From the NCBI GenBank assembly GCA_029251525.1, contig JAQXDE010000014.1:1-64000 (forward strand): 64,000 nt of DNA. The letters run 5' to 3'. The DNA comes from Saprospiraceae bacterium. Lineage in GTDB: Bacteria > Bacteroidota > Bacteroidia > Chitinophagales > Saprospiraceae. Position numbers and translations under genes: made by a program. Under the pieces are notes generated by a model. It was not told the origin of the DNA, ran no database searches, and saw nothing but the letters and a program-made list of their open reading frames with translations. This document shows positions 10,301 through 17,323 of this stretch, piece by piece (position 1 is the stretch's first letter; each line of letters opens with the position of its first letter).

Positions 10301-11854
10301 ACCTTGGATTGCTTGGTTAATATTGGCTGGACAACCAACTATTGATTTAATCCATTGGTATTCTATTGGATCTGATGTTGGATTTCCAAAATCACCTTCT
10401 GTGCATCCATTTGCTGTGGTAATTCCCAATATTTGGAAAGGGCCGAAAGTGGCTCCTATCACCACCTCTGCCTGTGAACAAGATGTATGAAGGTTAACTG
10501 AGCCGCCAGGATAATTCCAAGCCGAATTTGATCCGTACTTTTGAGATCCTGCTGCCTCAAATATAACAGTTTCCCCATTTTGTACAAATTGAGTAATATT
10601 AGTTACCCCAGTGCCTCCTGATCCATCATTTGTATACAAATTCACATTACCTGAAGGACCTGAATATTGCAAATTCAGTGATTTTACATGATTGTGTCCT
10701 CCTGCTCCGTTACTATGAGTGCCATTACAACAACCACTTCCATTATTTCCTCCATTATTTCCGCTCCCTGGATTGGAGTTTCCACTTGCTTCTTCTAAAT
10801 TAATAATCGTTATTGGATCAAAAGGGTCACAATTTGTTTCGTCTCCACTTATTAAACCTCCATCTGTAATATTATCACATATTACATTAGACGGACATTG
10901 GTTACCTTGAAGATCTGTCCAACCAGTTATGGTAAATGGTCCATAGATATTACCAAGTACATCTGTTCCGCAAGATGAGTCCATTGTTCCATGATTTACC
11001 CACCCTCCATTTTGATAGGTCCAGAAAATAGGATTATTGTGATAGTGCCAATGAGTATGATTGGTATTAGATATATCAAAAGAATATGATTGACCAGGTA
11101 TTAGATTAGACCAGTATCCTAATTCATTATCATGATAGTCATATGCTCCACCTCCAATTACAGTTGGTCCATTATAGATAAATGTTACCGAGTAAATTCC
11201 TAATTGACAAATACATGTAGCGTTGTTCGATAAATTGGAAGGTGAATTAAAAGTATCCTCCGAGCAACCATTTGCTATACTTATCCCCATTATCTCAAAT
11301 GGATCAAAGAATACTCCAATTTCTGTATCATTTTGTGAACAAGAGGTATGAAGGTCAACTGAATCAAATGGATAAGTGCAATCAGAACTTAATCCATATT
11401 TTTGAGATTTTGATGATTCAAATACAATTGTTTCCTCTGATTCTTCGAATTGAGTAATATAAGTTCCTGATGGTCCTGTATAAAGTAAATTTAGTGATTT
11501 TCCATGATTATGCCTTCCAGCTCCATTATTGTGAGTCCCTTCACAGGAGCTATTGCTATTATTATCTAAATCTTCAACCTTTTTCTCTGATTCAATACTA
11601 TTATCAATTTCATATTCTTGAATAGAAGTTTTAAGAATATTTCTAGATAAAAACCTTTCAAAGGAGTATAATTGATCTACGTCTTGATATTTATTTTTTT
11701 GTGACAAACGACAGTCTTCATCTTCAGAGTTTAAAATGATATTTGATTTTAAATCTTCTTTACTAAAAGATGTCAAGATCAGAAATAAACAGCAAAACAT
11801 AAAACACAAATAAATACTTCTTAAAATAGAAAAGATGTAATATTTTGGGAACAT
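4391..11854 (-). CDS. Giant secreted repeat protein with HYR-like, SprB-like, SdrD-B-like and PKD modules and a type A T9SS sorting tail
   Basis: This is a 2487-residue protein. The ATG at 11854 opens MFPKYYIFSILRS followed by a long hydrophobic segment; the longer frame only adds a TTG seven codons upstream. Order of modules, in rough residues: signal segment 1-35; two related His- and Gly-rich domains beginning GTHNNGAG (about 105) and GTHSNGAG (about 388), resembling DUF7467; 13 tandem HYR-like modules of about 80 residues (about 560-1600), each with a core like RTWTATDNCGN and a following 'PxLIGVPxD' strand; five SprB-like repeats (about 1600-1975, pattern YxWSNGxxT…VTVTDxNGC); an SdrD B-like domain (GDYVWFDTDRDGIQD, about 1980-2105); a PKD-like domain (ATYFWDFG, about 2245); and a C-terminal type A sorting domain from VYPNPIIDDIYIEF (about 2413) to the end. 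Such proteins are exported through the T9SS to the cell surface or medium and usually act in adhesion. The specific ligand is unknown. Confidence 0.9.
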   Translation of the reverse strand: MFPKYYIFSILRSIYLCFMFCCLFLILTSFSKEDLKSNIILNSEDEDCRLSQKNKYQDVDQLYSFERFLSRNILKTSIQEYEIDNSIESEKKVEDLDNNSNSSCEGTHNNGAGRHNHGKSLNLLYTGPSGTYITQFEESEETIVFESSKSQKYGLSSDCTYPFDSVDLHTSCSQNDTEIGVFFDPFEIMGISIANGCSEDTFNSPSNLSNNATCICQLGIYSVTFIYNGPTVIGGGAYDYHDNELGYWSNLIPGQSYSFDISNTNHTHWHYHNNPIFWTYQNGGWVNHGTMDSSCGTDVLGNIYGPFTITGWTDLQGNQCPSNVICDNITDGGLISGDETNCDPFDPITIINLEEASGNSNPGSGNNGGNNGSGCCNGTHSNGAGGHNHVKSLNLQYSGPSGNVNLYTNDGSGGTGVTNITQFVQNGETVIFEAAGSQKYGSNSAWNYPGGSVNLHTSCSQAEVVIGATFGPFQILGITTANGCTEGDFGNPTSDPIEYQWIKSIVGCPANINQAIQGATGLTYNPPSITETTWYVRLARRELCEENGVGDPQGWIPSNCVVKIVEGCGIPIFSNLPADITIECTEDESSSNTGIATGSDTCGSVVITESDTVFDNCGNTKVITRTWTATGTCGNQNSAVQTITVQDTFVPTITAPADVTIECTEDESSSNTGIATGSDTCGSVVISESETVVNNCGFTKVITRTWTATDACGNQSSVVQTITVQDNEAPVLIGVPADVTAECDNITSVAANITVTDNCSTNVTIDFIETNVPGACINAYTIIRTWIATDDCGNTESVSQNIAVEDNTPPTLIDVPANTEVECSSIPEAPYVGAIDNCDYDVVAILTEVETPLNCGYLIIRTWTATDACGNKSTATQEVIVTDSEAPSLWEIPADIQTECGNIPPIDLNVGVLDNCDPNATLDFVETYTPGFCIDNYTIIRTWTATDNCGNSVSDSQYISVVDTQDPVLIGIPANVTIECSAIPLPAIPIANDNCDTDVDILFQENITPGACIGNYTITRIWIATDNCGNTVEGIQEIIVEDTTKPIISGVLADVDVECDDIPSAQAAGTIIVSDNCDTNVDLTFSEIIYPGSCIDSYTIKRIWTATDNCENITVVTQNITVSDVTPPILIGVPVDIQVDCNNVPSAPAAGSIIATDNCDINVVIQYQEELIYGDCDGSYVLKRTWKATDNCGNETSATQLVTVGDIYSPVLIGVPDDIVVECNNVPDQANPTAIDNCDMDVIISFSETYYPGTCPNSTIIIRSWTATDNCGNETNDSQTIIVDDIEAPILIGIPADEIASCDSIPLVAGNITVTDNCSVNISIDYSELTSPLACGYLIIRTWTATDDCGNMASESQNITIVDDTNPTLIGVPSNITVECSSIPSAPYVEVTDNCDFNVIAVLSEFETPLACGYLITRTWTATDSCGNTISDSQYITVKDTQSPILEGIPTDLTIDCNNIPTPTQPIATDNCDPDVLISFYEINTQGTCSNSYTLTRVWTATDNCGNTTESVQTIIVQDVIEPMLIDVPNNLTIDLTQGQTIPTPPVLIGTDNCDMDVEITFEENQLGSGCSYTIERIWTATDNCDNKVSETQLIEVLEELNVVETHTDAYCGENNGSIDLTVLNGVLPISFVWSNGVGNIEDQSNLAPGIYEVTVTAGVGCVANLFIEILGSGSLESDISATMLNCFGGNDGSINVTMLNGLAPFTYDWTGGIGNTSNPTNLTAGFYNVTITDANGCTVSTAASVNQPQELTLSILSDDSGCPSGSGSATANIVGGMMPYQYFWSNGETTSTINNLDVGTYTVIVTDNNGCTIEDEVVIISSSDLAVSIDKTDVSCNQNTDGIATANVIGGQPSYTYLWSNGESNATIINLEAGIYTVTVTDGNGCFETQTIQIISPPELQSVTVSTMVTPIGNDGLATVTATGGSIPYQYIWSNGQMTQTASGLSVGNYTVTVIDDNGCFEVAEVEITASSLNGEVNIGDYVWFDTDRDGIQDSDELGFNNVTVNLLTSGQDGTFGTLDDEIIATETTSNNPFLMSSGYYLFENVGGGTYQIEFVLSSLPNDYIITSPNYGIDDEVDSDASPLTGRTSTFTIVTGQMDDLSFDVGVHPECDNVNTGGAIGETQTICEGEIPDLLNNSIYPTGGTGDLEYVWLTNTTGSPFSNIDPTWTIIQGATNEYYQPGQINTNTYFVRCARRMGCLYYTGESNIISILVTPLPSAEIVQAPTSLCSSDSTSFHAAHAGATATYFWDFGIGALPQNSTQRNVYDLIYSSAGIKTVTLTVENMGCSISTTYEFEVTNCFNGFVFTSFSVEPEPSGTEVLINWTTQYEVNDSRFFLEHAKNGDEFQTYEVRNANGSAQQTNSYFALDADPYYGVNYYRIKYVDASGQVFYSEVEVVIFDHGSRDINVYPNPIIDDIYIEFLTELKNDATIEVVDLTGRIIHTQSVSEGFSTYKVSLGDYPAGTYLVWVRYNNYRKDVERVFKLTD

Positions 11855-12360
11855 ATTTTTATAAATTAGGTGCAAAATAAGTTGATTAAATACGAATAAT
11901 CACAAAACGGGGAGTTTTGAAATTACGGTGTTAGTATAAATTTTAAAGAAAAAGTGTTTTTTATATTCTTATTAAAACTGGAAATCAATTATCAATAAGA
12001 ATGGAAGCACTGGTTTTTGTATCAAATACTTGGAGGTATTGTTTAGCTATATCTAAAATTAAACCAATTACTAATCTGTAACCAACTCCTCTCCAAATAT
12101 GAAAAACAGAGAAATTTAAATCATTTCATTACTTTTGTAAAAAATCTAGTTCAAGACATTCAGCACCAACTAATTACACATAACCATACTTTTTAAATTA
12201 AAATAATCCAAATGTGTACTTTTTGAAAAATAATATCATTTTGTGATTGAATCTTGTTAGTGCTACTAAAAATGGTTAATCTCTGGGATTTTATTTTTTT
12301 AATAGTGAAGTATATCTAACTTCATTTCAGTAGTCACGAACCAAAAGGATTCTATTACTT
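11855..12360. other. Divergent intergenic region
   Basis: About 500 bases separate the leftward giant cargo gene from the rightward beta-helix lipoprotein, so both promoters should lie here. I see no small gene, no strong inverted repeat and no complete TTTG-N19-TAnnTTTG promoter that I would defend. Confidence 0.5.
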
Positions 12361-13578
12361 ATGAAAATAATTAATCTCTTCTTCCCTTTATTTTTACTTT
12401 TTATTTTTGGCGCTTGTGATAAAAAAAATACTAATATTTCCTTGAGAAAAGGAATGGTGATTTCAAAAACAGTAACCGTCTTGGTCGATACATTTAGAAT
12501 TGATGGAAACACAGATGAACCAGCAATAGTGATTAAGGGGAATAATATAGTAATCGATTTTCAAGGAGCAGTTTTGAAAGGATCAAATGATAAAAATCTA
12601 CCCGATGAGTATTATGGAATTGGAATATTAGTAGAAGGAAATAATATTGAAATAAAAAATCTAAACCTACAAGGCTACTATGTCGGTATCTTTGCCACTC
12701 TTACCGACAATTTAAATATCAATAATTGTAAAATTAACTATAATTTCCGTTGTAAAAATGTAACTAAAAATAAAATCAACAAATGCTCTAAACCATTAGA
12801 AAGCAAATTCGGAAAAATCAGAGCCGCAGGATTAACAATAAATAAAAGTCAAAAAATATCCTTAGAAAATAATAAAATTACTCACAACAATACAGGAGTG
12901 ATCCTAGAATCTGGAGTTACTGGAAAAATATATAATAATAAAGTAACTTTTAATTTAAATGCAGGAATTGTAGATATGGGAAATATAGATATAACTCTAA
13001 TGCATAATTATATCAATTGGAATAAAGGGCCTGGTATTAGTTGTTCTTCAAAAAGTCGAAATATAGTTGCAGCTTATAATTCTCTTGAACAAAACTTAAG
13101 CAATAGTTTCTGGAAAAATATTAATTTTTCCAATGATTTATTCCCTCAAAAAATAAAAAATCGAAATATAGATTCTTTGCAGAAAATTTATCCAACGGTT
13201 TCAGATCATCAGAATACCGACCTACCTTTGCTCCCTTACAAAGGACCAACATATCTACTCGATTCAGATTACGGATTTTATGATTTTGAATATCCAACTA
13301 TCTGGCTGCGTGAGATTAATGATGACAAATATACTTTCGCCATTTTTGGTCCGGAGGGAAATTGGAAAATTATAGATGGAATTGGTTTCTCTCAATCTTC
13401 TCGTCAATCAGGAAGCATACCTGCAACCATTGTCTTAACAAAAGCAAAAAATACAAACCCAAACAACCTAGCCCTTAAATTAGAATTTATAGGCGTCGAA
13501 TTTAGAGATCAATTTGGTAATTTAAACGCTAGAGGTAAATCAACTAAATTTCAATTTAATAACCACTTGACACTATAA
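12361..13578 (+). CDS. Parallel beta-helix (NosD/pectate-lyase-like) lipoprotein
   Basis: This 405-residue protein starts with a lipoprotein signal (FLLFIFGAC, lipidated Cys19). Residues about 45-260 form a right-handed beta-helix of NosD/PbH1 type, with short Asn-rich rungs such as 'GNNIVIDFQGAVLKG', 'GNNIEIKNLNLQG' and 'NLNINNCKIN'. Folds of this type bind or cleave polysaccharides, and many members are non-enzymatic. The C-terminal 130 residues (from about YKGPTYLLDSDYGFYDFEYP) form a separate beta-rich domain I do not recognise. The final ATG choice is clear because the lipobox follows it at the usual distance. It lies 54 bases before the TIR gene on the same strand. Confidence 0.75.
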   Translation: MKIINLFFPLFLLFIFGACDKKNTNISLRKGMVISKTVTVLVDTFRIDGNTDEPAIVIKGNNIVIDFQGAVLKGSNDKNLPDEYYGIGILVEGNNIEIKNLNLQGYYVGIFATLTDNLNINNCKINYNFRCKNVTKNKINKCSKPLESKFGKIRAAGLTINKSQKISLENNKITHNNTGVILESGVTGKIYNNKVTFNLNAGIVDMGNIDITLMHNYINWNKGPGISCSSKSRNIVAAYNSLEQNLSNSFWKNINFSNDLFPQKIKNRNIDSLQKIYPTVSDHQNTDLPLLPYKGPTYLLDSDYGFYDFEYPTIWLREINDDKYTFAIFGPEGNWKIIDGIGFSQSSRQSGSIPATIVLTKAKNTNPNNLALKLEFIGVEFRDQFGNLNARGKSTKFQFNNHLTL

Positions 13579-13632
13579 AAATAAAACTTGAGTCATTTTA
13601 ATTTATATTTGCCAATTAATATTTTAAATATA

Positions 13633-14121
13633 ATGACCAAAATTTACCTAAGCTATGCCTATGTAGACAACCAAAATTTCGAAAATAATGATCGTGCTTG
13701 GGTAAGTGCATTTAAGGATGATTTAGAAAACGAAATTTCTTTTTTGTTGGGAAAAATAATACCCATCACTATCTTTCATGATAAACAATTTGCTAGTCCC
13801 AACTTATTGACTATTAAATACATAAAGGCAGCCGATATTTTTATCCCTATCGGAACTCCTGCATATTTCCTCTCTGATTATTGCCAGAAGGAGCTAAAAC
13901 TTTTTTTAAACAGAAAAGATATTGATCCTTCGCCACAAATATTTTTAGTCGATAAAAGGCCATTTGAAGAAGCCGCTCTACAAGCTTTATTACCCTTGAA
14001 AAATTTCTTTCCTTTTTATAATCTTTCTGATAAAAATGAATGGGATAGAAAAAATTCAGAATCTGAATATTTTGCTCAAATTTCTAACTTGGCAGCTCAA
14101 ATAGGTAGCTATTTGCTTTAG
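13633..14121 (+). CDS. Small stand-alone TIR-domain protein
   Basis: This 162-residue protein consists of essentially one domain. I use the ATG at 13633; the longer frame starts at a TTG with no better context. It opens TKIYLSYAYVD, the first TIR strand and box 1. Further on are FIPIGTPAYFLSDYCQKEL, matching the conserved 'S-x-x-x-x-S-x-W-C-x-x-EL' helix, with Glu87 at the position of the NAD-hydrolase catalytic glutamate of TIR enzymes. A -7-like TATATTTG sits at 13604-13611, about 20 bases before the ATG, suggesting its own promoter. Bacterial TIR proteins commonly act as NAD-consuming effectors in anti-phage systems, but here no obvious sensor partner is next to it. TIR domain assignment is fairly confident; activity and role are inference. 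Confidence 0.7.
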   Translation: MTKIYLSYAYVDNQNFENNDRAWVSAFKDDLENEISFLLGKIIPITIFHDKQFASPNLLTIKYIKAADIFIPIGTPAYFLSDYCQKELKLFLNRKDIDPSPQIFLVDKRPFEEAALQALLPLKNFFPFYNLSDKNEWDRKNSESEYFAQISNLAAQIGSYLL

Positions 14122-14221
14122 TAAACTTAAACGTTCACTTATTTGATAGATTAAAATTCTACATTTTACCTTTTCAGGCTTGGTAAAGTTGACCACCACA
14201 GATAATATATTTCAAAACAAC

Positions 14222-14415
14222 TTATTTCATTAATATCATTTTATCTAATAATCGATCTTCAGTAACAAAACGCCAAGAAGTATAAACTGGAAACGAGGTG
14301 GCATTTCCAATGTCAAAAGCATAAGATGTTCTCTTGAGTTAATAAAAAATTCGAGAGAACTATCTATAATCCACAAGTTGTTTTCACAAAATTCGCTATA
14401 ATAGTTAGGATTCAT
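14222..14415 (-). pseudogene. Remnant of a leftward gene, unidentified
   Basis: On the minus strand an ATG at 14415 begins NPNYYSEFCENNLWIIDSSL and continues in one frame. In the next frame a coding-like piece follows, from SYAFDIGNATSFPVYTSWRF to the stop at 14224-14222. Joined with a frameshift near 14330 they give a plausible C-terminal fragment of about 65 residues. I do not recognise the family. The rest of the interval 14122-14633 holds no other supported gene. Confidence 0.35.
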
Positions 14416-14633
14416 GGTGCAACAGTCAACAAATAATTGGTTCCAATAATTCCTTTTTGAATGGATTAGATAAATAAATTCTGGTCATATCTATTTATTA
14501 GTAATCTACTCAAGTTGAGATATTTTAATGGCGAACGGTTAACTCGAATCACTACTTTGAATAAAATAAAACTATATTTTAAAATTAGTGTTTTAGAAGA
14601 AATATTTTCAAACTTAACTTTTCATAAAATTGT

Positions 14634-15014
14634 ATGTTTAATAGAGATAAAAACCTTAAATCCCTCCGGCCACTCATTCCCACTATATCTGAAAAGAACA
14701 TCACTAGCCCTTCAGAGTATTTTCAAAATATTACATTGCGCCCTATATTGAAATTACAACATGATTTATTAATTCAAATTTTTCATCAATATACAATCCA
14801 AAGAAAAAATATTTACCAAAAGCTCCCACCAGAGAAAAAACTTGAATATATTGAAAGTAATATTCGAAAGGATTTAACTTTTAGAAGTTTGTTAATAGGT
14901 ACTGTAATTGGACATTTTACAAAAAAAGAATATGAGACATACTCTCAAAATGAACCTGAACTTCGAAAACGATTGATTAACATGTTAATTGAAAGAATTA
15001 AAAGTTATGAATAA
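14634..15014 (+). CDS. Small conserved Bacteroidota protein (often labelled 'glyoxalase')
   Basis: This 126-residue cytoplasmic protein is alpha-helical in character. The core from about residue 27 (SEYFQNITLRPILKLQHDLL) through KKLEYIESNIRKDLTFRSLL and ends with RKRLINMLIERIKSYE matches, from memory, a small family widespread in Bacteroidota. That family carries the automatic label 'glyoxalase', although it has no glyoxalase fold signature that I can see. Function is unknown. It lies 90 bases before the hydrolase gene on the same strand. Confidence 0.65.
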   Translation: MFNRDKNLKSLRPLIPTISEKNITSPSEYFQNITLRPILKLQHDLLIQIFHQYTIQRKNIYQKLPPEKKLEYIESNIRKDLTFRSLLIGTVIGHFTKKEYETYSQNEPELRKRLINMLIERIKSYE

Positions 15015-15104
15015 AGAATAAATAAATCTCACACATCAAACCAACCTAGATTATCATCTCGTTATTATATACTAGAACTGAATAAAAATTCCAACTATAA
15101 AATA

Positions 15105-16550
15105 ATGAGTTATTTAGAAATTCTTTTACTATCCTTGGTTAGTATTTTGCCCTTTTATCTTTCCGTCCAAAATAACTCTTCCAATCATAAATATTTAGGA
15201 ATATTAACTGTTATAACTTTAATTTTACACATAATATTAGATGATTTTAGGTGGCAAATGATTCCCATTTATTTGTCGTGTATATTCCTCGTTTTGTGTT
15301 CATATAAAAATTGGAAATTTTTTAAGGGTAGCTGGCTTAGAAAAATAACTAGTTGTATCTTTTTATTTTCACTATTAGGGATAGGATTTTTGTTATCTAC
15401 AATTTTACCGATTTTTAGTTTACCAGTTCCAACTGGCAAGTATCAAGTAGGCTCAAAATATTTACATTTAGTGTCGGATGAAACTGACAACCTAACAAAA
15501 AAAATCAACGACAAAAGAGAACTAATGATTAAGGTTTGGTATCCTGCGATAATCAAAGAAGAGGAAAAAGAAGCTTACCTCAACGATGGTGACAGATATG
15601 GTTTTGCTGCAAAATATGGATTACCAAAAAACATATTCAACTATTTAGATAAAGTCGAAACACATACTTTTCAAAGTCCAGCTGTTGTTGATGGCAAATT
15701 CCCTTTGCTAATTTTCTCTCACGGACTATATTCCAAGGCGAGTGGATATTATGCTTTGATAGAAGAAATAGTGAGCAATGGTTTTATCGTTTTAAATATC
15801 AACCACACCTATGAAAGTGTTGGAACTTTATTTCCATCCAACGAAATTAAACTATACTCAAAGGAATATGATCGTAAAAAAAATAATAAAGAAATGGCTA
15901 CCATGATTTGGAGTGCAATGGAGGTTTATAAAAATACAACTGATGAAACCAAAAGAATTGAATCAGTCAGCCATATTTTAAAAAATTATTTTGCTGCTGA
16001 AATAACTCATCGATGGGCAAATGACATTGACTTAGTCGTTCACCAAATTCCAGTGTGGGAAAAGTACACCTTCTTGTTAAATCATATTGACTTGTCAAAA
16101 ATTGGCGTATTTGGTCATTCTCAAGGTGGTGCTGCGGCTGGACAAATAGTCCTAAATAATCCAAAAATTAGCGCAGGAATAAGTATTGATGGAGTTCAAT
16201 GGGGAAATATGGTGGATACTTTTTTGACAAAACCATTTTTATTATTATCATCCGATTGGTCTGAAGATCATCCAAACTTGAACAAGTATGCTTTTCGAAA
16301 TGGTAGTCTTACAGATTTCTATCAGGCAAAAATCAAAAATTCTGGGCATTCCAGTTTTATGGATATACCATTTATGATTAATTCATCCCTGATCAATGAA
16401 GGTGGAAAAATTGAACCAGAGCTTGCAATTGAAATCACTTCAAAAGTTGTCATTCAATTTTTCAATAAATACTTAAATGAAAAGAATATTAATATTTCAA
16501 ATATTGAGAATCAATATAAAGAATTAGTTTTAAAAAAAATTAACAACTAA
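15105..16550 (+). CDS. Membrane-anchored alpha/beta hydrolase, PAF-acetylhydrolase-like
   Basis: This 481-residue protein has an N-terminal membrane region of about four hydrophobic segments (residues 1-112). A hydrolase domain facing out of the cytoplasm follows. FPLLIFSHGLYS (about 195-206) is the oxyanion strand. The nucleophile elbow GHSQG places Ser339. Asp362 (in SIDGVQWG) and His415 (in NSGHSSFMD) complete a triad with the spacing seen in PAF-acetylhydrolase isoform II and related esterases. The substrate is unknown, perhaps an ester or oxidised lipid. The TAA stop overlaps, tail to tail, the stop of the response-regulator gene by four bases. Confidence 0.8.
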   Translation: MSYLEILLLSLVSILPFYLSVQNNSSNHKYLGILTVITLILHIILDDFRWQMIPIYLSCIFLVLCSYKNWKFFKGSWLRKITSCIFLFSLLGIGFLLSTILPIFSLPVPTGKYQVGSKYLHLVSDETDNLTKKINDKRELMIKVWYPAIIKEEEKEAYLNDGDRYGFAAKYGLPKNIFNYLDKVETHTFQSPAVVDGKFPLLIFSHGLYSKASGYYALIEEIVSNGFIVLNINHTYESVGTLFPSNEIKLYSKEYDRKKNNKEMATMIWSAMEVYKNTTDETKRIESVSHILKNYFAAEITHRWANDIDLVVHQIPVWEKYTFLLNHIDLSKIGVFGHSQGGAAAGQIVLNNPKISAGISIDGVQWGNMVDTFLTKPFLLLSSDWSEDHPNLNKYAFRNGSLTDFYQAKIKNSGHSSFMDIPFMINSSLINEGGKIEPELAIEITSKVVIQFFNKYLNEKNINISNIENQYKELVLKKINN

Positions 16551-17242
16551 TCTCTTACGTTCAAAATAAAACCAACTTTAAAAACATTTTCAATACTGAT
16601 CTTAGGATCATTTCTTAATAACTTTCTAATTCGAGAAATAAAAACATCGAAGCTACGTCCCAAAAAATAATCTTGTTTTCCATAAATCTGTTTAACAGCC
16701 TCTTCTCTTTTTAAAATACGATTTTGATTAAGACATAATAACCGAAGTACTTCATTTTCCTTTTCTGTAATTCTTCGAGGCTCATTTTTATAGGATAGTT
16801 CTTGTCTTTGGTAATCAAAATAATAATCGCCCAGCTTAAATTGAGTCGGTAAAACTTCATTCGTTTCCTCTTTTTGATGCCTTCTTAAAATTACATTTAA
16901 CCGACATAATAATTCTTCCTCGTCAAAAGGCTTAGTAACAAAATCTTCTGCTCCAACTGCATATCCTTTTAACTTATCTTCCTTCATCGACCGAGCTGTT
17001 AAAAATAAAAATGGAATATCTTTTTTCTCTTTTTGAATTTGATTCGCCAAATTAAAGCCATCCATTTCGGGCATCATAACATCTAAAATGCAGATATCAA
17101 ATTTATGTTTTTTAAAACTCGCCAAACCTAAAGTTCCATTTCTACAAAGTTTCACATTGAAATTTTTAGATTCTAAAAACTCAGATAAAAGCATTCCCAT
17201 GTTAACATCATCTTCTACAATTAAAATATTTTGATTTGACAT
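16547..17242 (-). CDS. OmpR/PhoB-type response regulator
   Basis: This 231-residue two-domain regulator has a receiver domain (residues 4-118) with acidic pair Asp11/Asp12, phospho-acceptor Asp54 (ILDVMMPEMDGF), Thr82 and Lys104 (VTKPF). Residues about 135-230 form a winged-helix DNA-binding domain of the Trans_Reg_C type (TEKENEVLRLLCLN … SRIRKLLRND). It follows its histidine kinase by 81 bases on the same strand, so the two form an HK-RR operon read leftward. The genes it controls are not evident. Confidence 0.92.
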   Translation of the reverse strand: MSNQNILIVEDDVNMGMLLSEFLESKNFNVKLCRNGTLGLASFKKHKFDICILDVMMPEMDGFNLANQIQKEKKDIPFLFLTARSMKEDKLKGYAVGAEDFVTKPFDEEELLCRLNVILRRHQKEETNEVLPTQFKLGDYYFDYQRQELSYKNEPRRITEKENEVLRLLCLNQNRILKREEAVKQIYGKQDYFLGRSFDVFISRIRKLLRNDPKISIENVFKVGFILNVRD

Positions 17243-17323
17243 GGGTTATTTTTTAAATTATTTGATAATCTTCAACTAGATAGGTATCAGGTTACTTACA
17301 AAACCAAATCTACAAATCTATGA

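Noticed and set aside
12327-12512. 61-codon leftward frame over the start of the beta-helix lipoprotein
   Set aside because: It overlaps the signal peptide region of a well-supported gene on the other strand.
14515-14751. 78-codon frame overlapping the small conserved gene at 14634
   Set aside because: It overlaps a recognised conserved protein in another frame.
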